From assembly GCF_002933295.1 (NCBI RefSeq), contig NZ_PSSW01000001.1, positions 372,001 to 436,000 on the forward strand: a stretch of 64,000 nucleotides of DNA, in the 5' to 3' direction. Shown piece after piece: positions 55,814 to 63,641 of the stretch. Position 1 is the stretch's first letter. The number at the start of each line of letters is the position of its first letter. The stretch is from Marinobacter flavimaris. Lineage in GTDB: Bacteria; Pseudomonadota; Gammaproteobacteria; Pseudomonadales; Oleiphilaceae. The notes below the pieces were generated by a model. The model was given only the letters and a program-made list of their open reading frames with translations. It searched no databases and was not told the DNA's origin. The position numbers and the translations under genes were made by a program.

Positions 55814-55966
55814 ATCAGGTCTATTCAGGCCGTTTGTCAGGCGAAGCAGGTGTGCGCTGGCATCACAATTGCTTTGTCCTTCGCATTGAGTGGATTAACC
55901 GCCCATGCACCGGCCAAGTCCGGCAAGGTGAGGGCGACAATGCGATAAAAGCGGCAAGAGGTTGCC

Positions 55967-57157
55967 ATGGCCCAGATGGTTCTTCCCCAAACCCCCGCGC
56001 CCGGGACGCAACAAGATCCCGGCCCGTCAAAATCCGGAGCCAGCCGAGATCCGGCTGACAGGAAAAGCGATTTCGACTCTGTCTCCCAGGCTGAGCAAAA
56101 GCGGCTCGATCGCCAGAAGGCGGATCGGGCCGCTGAGGCCAGATCTGCCGATGAATCCCGGGCGGCCCGGGACACACCTTCAGAGACGAAAACGGAAGCA
56201 AACGCGAACGCTGATCCAAAGGGTGGCGAAAAAGCCAACGCTGCCACGGATGCTGAATCACAGGACGCGGACTGGGCCGCTGTAGCAGGTGATGGCAAAT
56301 CAGAGCCGACGGCGCTTCCCCTTACCTTTGTCGAGTTGCAGTCCTGGCTGAATCCAAAAGCCGGAGGTGCCGGTGAGTCCGCCATGTCAGCCACAATGCC
56401 GGGAGTCGGCGTCAACGCTGCCACCGGGGGTTCGGGCCAGACGAATTCCGTTGCCGGATTGTTCAGTGGCCTTCTCACAGGGGCCTCGGGTCAGAAAGCT
56501 CAGTCCGGATCCGGCGGTGTTTCCGGCGATGCGACACTGACAGATGTCATGAAGGCCTCAGTGCTCACTGACTCCGGCCGCAATGCGGATTCCGGCTCGT
56601 TGATCAATTCTGGCCGCTTCCAGTCCGCCATGGATCTGGTGTCCCAGCAAGCGGCGAATAATGCCAATGGGGCAGCAAAACTGACGGCCGAGAACGCTGC
56701 GCCATTGCGAGGTTATGCTACGTCCATTGATGTGCCGGTAGGCCATGCAGAGTGGGGCGACAAACTGGTGGGCAAGCTCAGCTGGCTGACTGCCCGTAAC
56801 ATGTCGGTTGCCGAAATCCACCTGACACCACCGGACATGGGTCCCATGGAGGTCAAGGTCCGGGTGCAGAACGAGCAGGCGAGTATTACGGTCCATTCGG
56901 CCAATCCCGTGGTCCGTGACCAGCTTGAACTGCATTCCCACCGGCTCAGGGATATGCTGGGTGAGCAGGGACTGTCGTTGGCAGGCTTCGATGTTTCCGA
57001 TTCGCCTCGCCAGCAGACCGGCGAGCAGGGCACCGGAAACGATGATGGCTCCGGTGGCGGTTCGGCATCGTTGGTCGCTGGCGATCAGGACGATGAAGGC
57101 ATCAGCTCCGGCAGCCTTGATCTCAGCTGGAAAGGCGAAGTAGACATCTTCGCCTGA
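55967..57157 (+). CDS. fliK: Flagellar hook-length control protein FliK
   Basis: A 396-residue FliK. The N-terminal 260 residues are low in complexity, rich in Ala, Asp, Gly and Ser, acting as the molecular ruler. The C-terminal Flg_hook domain (about residues 255-345), with SVAEIHLTPPDMGPMEVKV, switches export specificity from hook to filament. It is separated by 153 bp from the Hpt gene. The stop is followed by the fliL promoter region. Confidence 0.9.
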   Translation: MAQMVLPQTPAPGTQQDPGPSKSGASRDPADRKSDFDSVSQAEQKRLDRQKADRAAEARSADESRAARDTPSETKTEANANADPKGGEKANAATDAESQDADWAAVAGDGKSEPTALPLTFVELQSWLNPKAGGAGESAMSATMPGVGVNAATGGSGQTNSVAGLFSGLLTGASGQKAQSGSGGVSGDATLTDVMKASVLTDSGRNADSGSLINSGRFQSAMDLVSQQAANNANGAAKLTAENAAPLRGYATSIDVPVGHAEWGDKLVGKLSWLTARNMSVAEIHLTPPDMGPMEVKVRVQNEQASITVHSANPVVRDQLELHSHRLRDMLGEQGLSLAGFDVSDSPRQQTGEQGTGNDDGSGGGSASLVAGDQDDEGISSGSLDLSWKGEVDIFA

Positions 57158-57189
57158 TACCCTTCGATATTCTCTTCCAATCTCCTTTG

Positions 57190-57239
57190 CCCATCCTTCC
57201 CGGCAACGCTAAACTGCTGTTCTGAACGGGAAGGTTGGG
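57190..57239. repeat. Imperfect inverted repeat just upstream of the fliL promoter
   Basis: The arms CCCATCCTTCCCG (57190-57202) and CGGGAAGGTTGGG (57227-57239) match at 12 of 13 positions around a 24-nt loop and end six bases before the -24 element of the fliL promoter. No T run follows, so it is a weak terminator candidate for fliK. A regulatory site or attenuating hairpin is possible. Confidence 0.6.
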
Positions 57240-57244
57240 TGTTC

Positions 57245-57260
57245 TGGCCCGCCCTTTGCA
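57245..57260 (+). promoter_or_regulatory. Sigma-54 promoter of the fliL operon
   Basis: CTGGCCCGCCCTTTGCA contains GG (57246-57247), ten bases, then GC (57258-57259). It lies about 63 bp before fliL and would drive fliLMNOPQR-flhB. FleQ is the expected activator. Confidence 0.8.
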
Positions 57261-57322
57261 TCCAATCCTGAAAAGTCGCGGAAAATTGCTCCCCGTGACG
57301 GATTTCTGGCAAAGCGAACATT

Positions 57323-57832
57323 ATGGCTGAAAATAACGAATCTGAAGCGGCTCCTGCCAAGAAGGGAAAACTGAAGCTGATCATCATGCTGGTTGTGGTG
57401 GTGATCCTGGCCATTGTGCTGTCTGTGGTGGGTACCCTGTGGTTCCTGGGCGGCGGTCTTCCGGGCATGGGTGAGGAAGAGGGTGACGCAACCGAGGTTG
57501 CAGAGGAAACCTTTATTCCCAGCAGCTACTACCTGATCGAAAAAGCCATTGTTACCACGGTTCAGGCTGAGGGCCGCCAACGCTACGCCCAGGCTTATCT
57601 GGCGCTGGAGTCCACCGATCCACAGGCGCTTGAAGCTGCCAAGCTGCACATGCCTCTGATTCGAAGCCAGCTGGTGACAGTGCTCGGTAGCAGTAACTTC
57701 AACGAGCTGCAAACGCCCGAGGGCCGGAGTGGCCTGGCCGAGCGGATGCTGACCACGGTGAATCAGGTGCTGGAGCAGGAAGGCGAGCCCGCCATCAAGC
57801 GGGTGTTATTCAGAAATTTTGTCGTGCAATAG
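57323..57832 (+). CDS. fliL: Flagellar basal-body protein FliL
   Basis: A 169-residue inner-membrane protein with one transmembrane helix (about residues 14-36) and a periplasmic stomatin-like domain. It is thought to reinforce the stator-rotor connection and enhance torque. The C-terminal RVLFRNFVVQ ending is typical of the family. First gene of fliLMNOPQR-flhB. Confidence 0.93.
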   Translation: MAENNESEAAPAKKGKLKLIIMLVVVVILAIVLSVVGTLWFLGGGLPGMGEEEGDATEVAEETFIPSSYYLIEKAIVTTVQAEGRQRYAQAYLALESTDPQALEAAKLHMPLIRSQLVTVLGSSNFNELQTPEGRSGLAERMLTTVNQVLEQEGEPAIKRVLFRNFVVQ

Positions 57833-57868
57833 CGCACGGGCCACGGTACTTCAGGGGCAGGACTAAGT

Positions 57869-58867
57869 ATGCAGGACTTGTTGTCACAGGACGAAATCGA
57901 TGCGCTCCTCCACGGGGTGGACGACGGTGACATTGATACCTACGAAGAGACCGATGACACCGGTATAAAGTCCTATGACCTCGCCAGTCAGGACCGTATT
58001 GTCCGGGGCCGGATGCCGACCCTGGAGATGATCAACGAGCGCTTTGCCCGTTACACCCGTATCAGCCTGTTCAACCTGATGCGTCGCAACGCCGATGTCT
58101 CCACCGGCGGCGTCCAGATCATGAAGTTCGGCGAGTATATTCACACCCTCTACGTGCCCACCAGTCTCAACCTGTGTAAGGTTCGCCCGCTTCGTGGCAC
58201 CTCCCTGTTCGTCCTGGATGCCAAGCTGGTGTTCAAGCTGGTGGACAATTTCTTTGGCGGTGAGGGCCGTCATGCCAAGATCGAGGGCCGCGAATTTACC
58301 CCCACCGAGACCCGGATCGTCCAGATGGTGCTGGATCAGGTATTCCACGATATGAAGGAAGCCTGGCATGCGGTACTCAAGGTGGATTTCGAGTACCTGA
58401 GCTCGGAAGTGAACCCGGCCATGGCCAACATCGTCAGTCCCAGTGAAGTGGTTGTGGTCAGCACCTTCCACATTGAGCTCGACGGTGGCGGCGGTGAACT
58501 GCACTTTGCCTTGCCGTATTCCATGATCGAACCCATCCGCGATGTGCTCGACGCCGGGGTACAGAGCGACATCGACGATGTCGACGAGCGCTGGGTCAAC
58601 GCGCTTCAGGAAGACATCAAAGAGGTGAACGTACCGATCAACACAACGGTCTGTCGCCGTCGGATATCGTTGCGGGACATCGCGAAGATGAAAGCCGGCG
58701 ACATTATCCCGGTGGAGATTCCCGAGCACCTGACAGTTACGGCCAATGGTATCCCGATCTACAAGGCAACGCTGGGGACCCGGGACGGAAAACTGGCACT
58801 GAGAATTCATGAACGGGCATCCGTGCCCAAGGTAAAGAAACAATTGAAGGTGGGACGCAATGGCTGA
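57869..58867 (+). CDS. fliM: Flagellar motor switch protein FliM
   Basis: A 332-residue C-ring protein. The N-terminal LLSQDEIDALLHGVDD is the CheY-P docking peptide. The middle CheC-like domain and C-terminal SpoA domain (about residues 255-325) bind FliG and FliN. It overlaps the fliN start by 8 bp. Confidence 0.97.
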   Translation: MQDLLSQDEIDALLHGVDDGDIDTYEETDDTGIKSYDLASQDRIVRGRMPTLEMINERFARYTRISLFNLMRRNADVSTGGVQIMKFGEYIHTLYVPTSLNLCKVRPLRGTSLFVLDAKLVFKLVDNFFGGEGRHAKIEGREFTPTETRIVQMVLDQVFHDMKEAWHAVLKVDFEYLSSEVNPAMANIVSPSEVVVVSTFHIELDGGGGELHFALPYSMIEPIRDVLDAGVQSDIDDVDERWVNALQEDIKEVNVPINTTVCRRRISLRDIAKMKAGDIIPVEIPEHLTVTANGIPIYKATLGTRDGKLALRIHERASVPKVKKQLKVGRNG

Positions 58868-59351
58868 CGACGACAAGAAAGACGAGCAGGAACTCAGCGA
58901 AGACGAAAAGCTGGCTGCCGAGTGGGAAGCCGCCATGGAAGAGTCCGGTGATGAGGGCGAACGCGAGGACGAGTGGGCCGCTGCGATGGCAGAGGCCGGC
59001 GAGACCGGTGAGGCCGAAGACGATGTTCAGGCTGCGCCCATGGAGGAATTCGAGACCGGAAGCGAACCCTCCACGGGTGGTGGTCCTGCTCCGGATATCG
59101 ACGTCATTCTCGACATACCGGTCACCATTTCCATGGAAGTGGGCAACACCCAGATCCCGATACGGAACCTGCTGCAACTGAACCAGGGCTCGGTTATCGA
59201 ACTGGACAGGCTTGCGGGCGAGCCGCTGGACGTGCTGGTAAACGGTACCCTGATCGCCCATGGCGAGGTGGTCATGGTGAATGAAAAGTTCGGCATCCGT
59301 CTCACCGATGTGATCAGCCCGGGCGAACGTATCAAGCGGTTGCAGAAGTAA
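58860..59351 (+). CDS. fliN: Flagellar motor switch protein FliN
   Basis: A 163-residue C-ring protein. The N-terminal 70 residues are acidic and variable. The C-terminal SpoA domain (about residues 80-160) has VILDIPVTISMEVGNTQIPIRNLLQL and LVNGTLIAHGEVVMVNEKFGIRLTD. It builds the lower C-ring and interacts with FliH. It overlaps fliM. Confidence 0.96.
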   Translation: MADDDKKDEQELSEDEKLAAEWEAAMEESGDEGEREDEWAAAMAEAGETGEAEDDVQAAPMEEFETGSEPSTGGGPAPDIDVILDIPVTISMEVGNTQIPIRNLLQLNQGSVIELDRLAGEPLDVLVNGTLIAHGEVVMVNEKFGIRLTDVISPGERIKRLQK

Positions 59352-59352
59352 A

Positions 59353-59802
59353 ATGTGGTCCAAATCCATTGCGGTACTGGCGCTGCTGCTGATCAACCCG
59401 GCCTTTGCCCAGGAAACTGCCAAGACGGTTGCCCCTGATTCACCCGTGCGTGCCCCGGATACCGTTGGCACCATTGTCAGCCTCGGGTTGGGGCTGGTGG
59501 CAGTGATTGCCGTGATCTATGGCTGCGCCTGGATTATCCGCCGTATGAATGGCATGACCGGCATGAACAACAACGCCATCAAGGTGGTGTCGGTGATGGC
59601 CATTGGTGCTCGCGAGCGTATCGCCCTAATTGAGGTGGGCGGCCAGCAGATCCTGTTGGGTATTACCCCATCGGCGATCCGGACCCTGCATGTGTTTGAC
59701 GAGCCGGTTGTCGAGGCTGGCAGCGCCGGCTCCAGTGATTTTGCCCGGCGTCTGCAGGGCATGATCGGCAAATCCTGGACTTCCCCGACAAGGAACGACT
59801 AG
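59353..59802 (+). CDS. fliO: Flagellar biosynthesis protein FliO
   Basis: A 149-residue membrane protein with a short periplasmic N-terminus, one transmembrane helix (about residues 36-58) and a cytoplasmic domain with [25 protein letters not shown]. It assists assembly of the FliP core of the export gate. It starts one base after the fliN stop. Confidence 0.9.
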   Translation: MWSKSIAVLALLLINPAFAQETAKTVAPDSPVRAPDTVGTIVSLGLGLVAVIAVIYGCAWIIRRMNGMTGMNNNAIKVVSVMAIGARERIALIEVGGQQILLGITPSAIRTLHVFDEPVVEAGSAGSSDFARRLQGMIGKSWTSPTRND

Positions 59803-59806
59803 CCCC

Positions 59807-60583
59807 ATGCTTGCGGCAACCATCAAGCGACTGCTTCCATCCCTGATTGTCTTGGCGGGCTTTGTCTGGGCGCCACTGGCGCTGGCTCAGGAGCCTTCCG
59901 GCATCCCCGGTATACCGGCTTTCACTGTGACGCCCGGAGAAGGCGAGGGCGCTCAGGAATACTCGGTAACCCTGCAGATCCTGGCGCTGATGACAGCGCT
60001 GACGTTCCTGCCGGCCATGCTCATGATGATGACGTCTTTTACCCGCATCATCGTTGTGTTTGCGATCCTGCGCCAGGCGATTGGCCTGCAATCCACACCG
60101 TCGAACCAGATTCTTCTTGGTCTGGCCCTGTTTCTAAGCATCTTCATCATGAAACCGGTGCTGGAGGAGGCCAACCGGGTGGCGCTGCAACCCTACATGC
60201 AGGAGGAAGTAACCTCCCTGGAGGCGGTCGAGCTGGCAAGCCAACCGTTCCGGAAATTCATGCTGGAACAGACCCGTGAGAGCGATCTGGCCCTGTTCAT
60301 GAGGATCTCTGACACGCAGTACGAGACGCCGCAGGACGTGTCTTTCTGGATCCTGATGCCGGCATTCGTGACCAGTGAACTCAAGACCGCATTCCAGATC
60401 GGGTTTATCCTGTTTATACCGTTTCTGATTATCGACATGGTGGTGGCCAGTGTTCTCATGGCCATGGGTATGATGATGCTGTCGCCGATCATCATCTCCC
60501 TGCCGTTCAAGATCATGCTCTTTGTTCTGGTGGATGGCTGGGCCCTGATCATGGGCACACTCGCCGCCAGTTACGGAATATAG
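59807..60583 (+). CDS. fliP: Flagellar export gate protein FliP
   Basis: A 258-residue polytopic protein with a cleavable-like N-terminal signal (about residues 1-28) and four core helices. [28 protein letters not shown] and the C-terminal [26 protein letters not shown] segments define FliP. It forms the core of the type III export gate with FliQ and FliR. It lies four bp from fliO. Confidence 0.97.
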   Translation: MLAATIKRLLPSLIVLAGFVWAPLALAQEPSGIPGIPAFTVTPGEGEGAQEYSVTLQILALMTALTFLPAMLMMMTSFTRIIVVFAILRQAIGLQSTPSNQILLGLALFLSIFIMKPVLEEANRVALQPYMQEEVTSLEAVELASQPFRKFMLEQTRESDLALFMRISDTQYETPQDVSFWILMPAFVTSELKTAFQIGFILFIPFLIIDMVVASVLMAMGMMMLSPIIISLPFKIMLFVLVDGWALIMGTLAASYGI

Positions 60584-60591
60584 GAGGCATC

Positions 60592-60861
60592 ATGACTCCG
60601 GAAACCGTTATCGACATCCTGCGCGAAGCCCTGTGGATGATCGTGCTTCTTGCCTCGATCATCATCGGCCCGGGGCTGGTGATTGGTCTTGTGGTCAGTA
60701 CCTTCCAGGCTGCCACCCAGATTAACGAACAGACCCTGAGCTTCCTGCCGCGCCTGCTGGTTACGTTGATTGTCATCATCGTCTGGGGCCCCTGGATGCT
60801 CACGCAGCTGCTGGATCATGCCAACCGGTTGTTCGGCAACATACCCTACCTGATTGGCTGA
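60592..60861 (+). CDS. fliQ: Flagellar export gate protein FliQ
   Basis: An 89-residue protein with two transmembrane helices, the standard FliQ length. It starts MTPETVIDILREALW and contains QAATQINEQTLSFLPRLL, the conserved FliQ loop. GAGG precedes the ATG. fliR follows four bp after the stop. Confidence 0.96.
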   Translation: MTPETVIDILREALWMIVLLASIIIGPGLVIGLVVSTFQAATQINEQTLSFLPRLLVTLIVIIVWGPWMLTQLLDHANRLFGNIPYLIG

Positions 60862-60864
60862 CGG

Positions 60865-61650
60865 ATGATACCGGCGGAGATCAGCGCGGATGTGATCGGC
60901 CAATGGGTCGGCCAGCACCTCTGGCCGCTGTTCCGCCTGGCCAGCTTCCTGATGGTGATCCCCATTTTCGGTGCCCAGCTGGTGCCGGCCCGGATCCGTC
61001 TCGGGCTGGCCTTGCTGATGACCATACTCATCGCGCCCATGATACCGCCCGTTCCTCAGGTGGAAGCCCTGAGCGCCGATGCCGTGGTCATTACCCTGCA
61101 GCAGATACTCATCGGCGTCGGCATGGGCTTTGCGCTGACCGCACTCTGGCAGTTGTTCGTGATTGCCGGCCAGATGATCGCCATGCAGATGGGGCTGGGC
61201 TTTGCCTCGATGGTCGATCCGGCCAACGGTGTGAACGTGCCCGTACTTTCCCAGATTTATACCATCACCATTACCCTGTTGTTCCTGGCCATGAACGGCC
61301 ACCTGGTTGCCTTTGAAGTCTTTATCGAGAGCTTCCGGACCCTGCCCATCGGGATGGAAGGCCTCGGCCAGACCGGAATCTGGGAATTGGCCCACCGGAT
61401 CAGCTGGATGTTCGCCTCCGCCATGCTCCTGGCGTTGCCGGCGGTTACTGCCGTGCTGATCGTCAACATCTCCTTTGGTGTCATGACGCGCGCCGCTCCC
61501 CAGATGAACATCTTCGCGTTGGGTTTCCCGATTGGCCTGATTTTTGGATTGTTTGCGATATGGGTGCTGCACGCCAATTTTCTGCCGCACTTCGATCAGT
61601 ACGCCCGGGAAACGTTTGATTTCATGCGGGGATTGCAGGGGCAGCCGTAG
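60865..61650 (+). CDS. fliR: Flagellar export gate protein FliR
   Basis: A 261-residue polytopic membrane protein with about six hydrophobic helices. FxxPIFG-type and MQMGLGFASMVDPANGVNVP segments identify FliR, which completes the FliPQR gate. It follows fliQ by three bases and is followed by flhB after six. Confidence 0.96.
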   Translation: MIPAEISADVIGQWVGQHLWPLFRLASFLMVIPIFGAQLVPARIRLGLALLMTILIAPMIPPVPQVEALSADAVVITLQQILIGVGMGFALTALWQLFVIAGQMIAMQMGLGFASMVDPANGVNVPVLSQIYTITITLLFLAMNGHLVAFEVFIESFRTLPIGMEGLGQTGIWELAHRISWMFASAMLLALPAVTAVLIVNISFGVMTRAAPQMNIFALGFPIGLIFGLFAIWVLHANFLPHFDQYARETFDFMRGLQGQP

Positions 61651-61656
61651 AGAGTT

Positions 61657-62793
61657 ATGGCCGAAGAAGACGACAACAGTCAGGAAAAAACGGAAGAGGC
61701 CACCCCCCGAAGGCTCGAAAAAGCCAAGGAGGAGGGCCAGACTGCGCGCTCAAAAGAGCTGGCCACCATGGCCGTCCTCCTGGCAGGCGCCGGCGGCATG
61801 CTGATGTTCGGCGCCAGCCTGGGAGCCTCGCTGGAGGCGATCATGCGCGATAGCTTCGTTATCGAACGCTCCGCCATCTTCGACATGCGCCACATGAGCG
61901 TCCAGCTCATCGAATCCTCCAAGGAAGCGGCCTGGGCTCTCTCTCCCATTCTGGTATTACTGCTGATCGCCGCTATCTTCGGCTCCATCGGCATCGGCGG
62001 CCTGCTGATCAGCGGCAAAGCCGTGGCCCCGAAACTCAATCGCATGGACCCCATCAAGGGCCTCGGGCGCATGTTTTCAATGCGCTCCCTCATCGAACTG
62101 GTCAAGGCCATTGCCAAGGTCGGTCTGGTAATGGCCTTGGCCATTCTGATCCTCGATCTGCGCACGGAAGACCTGTTGGCTATTGCCGAGGAGCCGGTGG
62201 TGCCGGCCATGGAGCATGTACTCTGGACCATCGCCTGGAGCTTCTTCCTGCTTTCCTGCGCCACCATCATCATCGCGGCGATCGACGTACCCTTCCAGAT
62301 CTACGATCACCAGAAAAAACTGCGCATGACCAAGCAGGAGGTGAAAGACGAATACAAGGACACCGAGGGCAAACCCGAGGTCAAAGGCAAGATCCGCCAA
62401 CTCCAGCGTGAAATGGCCCAGCGCCGCATGATGCAGGACGTGCCTACGGCAGATGTGGTGATCACTAACCCGACCCATTACGCCGTGGCCCTGAAATACG
62501 ATCAGAAGGCGATGGCCGCGCCGATAGTGGTGGCCAAGGGCGCCGATGAGGTGGCCTTCAAAATCATGGAAATTGCCCGTGAGAACAAAGTCGAGATTCT
62601 GAGAACGCCGCCGCTGACTCGGGCGGTGTACCACAACACCGACATCGGCGAGGAGATTCCCGATGGCCTGTACATGGCCATTGCCCAGGTGCTCGCCTAT
62701 GTGTTCCAGCTCCGCCAGTTCCGCGAGGGGCGTGGGCCGAAGCCTGGTATGCCGGAGTTCCCGATCCCCTCGGATTTGCGGCGGGACGTCTAG
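61657..62793 (+). CDS. flhB: Flagellar export protein FlhB
   Basis: A 378-residue export switch protein with four transmembrane helices in the first 215 residues and a cytoplasmic domain. The self-cleaving motif NPTH is present in DVVITNPTHYAVALKYD near residue 270. It controls the change from hook to filament export together with FliK. It is the last flagellar gene in the window; flhA, which often follows, is absent and two palindromic repeats take its place. Confidence 0.96.
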   Translation: MAEEDDNSQEKTEEATPRRLEKAKEEGQTARSKELATMAVLLAGAGGMLMFGASLGASLEAIMRDSFVIERSAIFDMRHMSVQLIESSKEAAWALSPILVLLLIAAIFGSIGIGGLLISGKAVAPKLNRMDPIKGLGRMFSMRSLIELVKAIAKVGLVMALAILILDLRTEDLLAIAEEPVVPAMEHVLWTIAWSFFLLSCATIIIAAIDVPFQIYDHQKKLRMTKQEVKDEYKDTEGKPEVKGKIRQLQREMAQRRMMQDVPTADVVITNPTHYAVALKYDQKAMAAPIVVAKGADEVAFKIMEIARENKVEILRTPPLTRAVYHNTDIGEEIPDGLYMAIAQVLAYVFQLRQFREGRGPKPGMPEFPIPSDLRRDV

Positions 62794-62842
62794 TTTGGAG
62801 CTGGGTTTCTTTTGGTAGCCTGCGAGGACTGGTGCTGGCGGC

Positions 62843-62942
62843 TTGTCGGGTTGGCCTCCCAAAAACCGCTACGAGCACATCCATGTGCGCTTGGCGTCGG
62901 CCATCCATGGCCGCCGACATTTTTGGGAGGCCAACCCGACAA
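62843..62942 (+). repeat. Palindromic element, copy 3
   Basis: Perfect 23-nt arms at 62843-62865 and 62920-62942 enclose a 54-nt core (62866-62919) that closely matches those of copies 1 and 4, including CTACGAGCACATCCATGTGC. The internal hairpins GCACA-TCCA-TGTGC and CGGCCA-TCCA-TGGCCG carry the same loop. It sits 49 bp after the flhB stop in the gap 62794-63200, together with copy 4. Confidence 0.92.
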
Positions 62943-63050
62943 CCCGCTTCTGAGCGATTCGATATCGCATTGAATGTCAGAATCGTAGGTCGGATTACAG
63001 CTTCGCCTAATCCAACCTTAGTGGTTTTGGCGGATTCCCGTCAGTTGTGC

Positions 63051-63158
63051 GAGGTTTGTGGGTCTGCTTCCCAAAAATGTCTGTGGCCATGGATGGCCAC
63101 AGCCAAGCGCACATGGATGTGCTCGTAGCGTTTTTTGGGAAGCAGACCCACAAACCTC
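63051..63158 (-). repeat. Palindromic element, copy 4 (inverted)
   Basis: 27-nt arms at 63051-63077 and 63132-63158 are exact reverse complements but differ from those of copy 3 in most positions outside the CCCAAAAA end. The 54-nt core is in the opposite orientation to copy 3 and nearly identical to it. Its second hairpin, CTGTGGCCA-TCCA-TGGCCACAG, is a perfect nine-bp stem. The interval 62943-63050 between the copies holds nothing recognisable. Confidence 0.92.
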
Positions 63159-63200
63159 TTCCACCGAAACAGCAGGCTAGGGCAGGACTTGAACGTAAGA

Positions 63201-63641
63201 TCAGCAACCAGCCTCAATAACCCGAACCATCGGCTCTCCGCGGCTTTCGGGGATTGGCAGAATCCCATACCAGGATCGCGGATCGTGCACTGTGGCGGAG
63301 GCAAACCCACAGGACAGGAGATGTTCCCGTGCCTCTTCGTCGGTCTGGAAGTGGAAAGATACCTCGCTGCGGGTAACGGCCCCGAGGACGCTACCGAGCG
63401 CTTTGAGGGTAGTGTTCAGCAACGGCTGGCGGGGTTGGTAGTAGCTTTCGGAGAGGTAAACCGAGCCCGGGCGTTTGGCCATGGCGGCGGCCAGTCGGCC
63501 GGTGGCCATCAGGCGGAGGGCCTTGCGGGCGGCCATGTCGGGCAGATCGGCTTCGACCATGTGGAGCAGAGGGTGTTTCTGCCGTAACCGAATGCCGCGG
63601 GGGGGGGGCATGCCGGAGCTGTCAGTCGGCTTTCTGCTCAT
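63201..63641 (-). CDS. Probable N-terminally truncated SAM-methyltransferase-like protein
   Basis: A 146-residue reading frame. HPLLHMVEADLPDMAARKALRL resembles the substrate/acidic-loop region of class I methyltransferases, and SFHFQTDEEAREHLLSCGFASATVHD resembles their C-terminal end, but the glycine-rich SAM-binding motif is missing. A complete enzyme would be longer, so it is probably a fragment. The start is uncertain: ATGs at 63641 and 63611 both lack a good ribosome-binding site. A run of ten G (63599-63608) sits within the first codons after 63611. It overlaps the permease stop by 20 bp. The methyltransferase assignment is tentative. Confidence 0.45.
   Translation of the reverse strand: MSRKPTDSSGMPPPRGIRLRQKHPLLHMVEADLPDMAARKALRLMATGRLAAAMAKRPGSVYLSESYYQPRQPLLNTTLKALGSVLGAVTRSEVSFHFQTDEEAREHLLSCGFASATVHDPRSWYGILPIPESRGEPMVRVIEAGC

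Noticed and set aside
57121..57155. GGCGAAG/CTTCGCC hairpin at the end of fliK as a terminator
   Set aside because: The seven-bp stem lies in the coding sequence and is not followed by a T run.
63041..63310. Short open frames crossing palindromic copies 3 and 4
   Set aside because: They translate the repeat itself in several frames (the EHIHVRLAVAIHGH-type peptide) and have no coding signal of their own.
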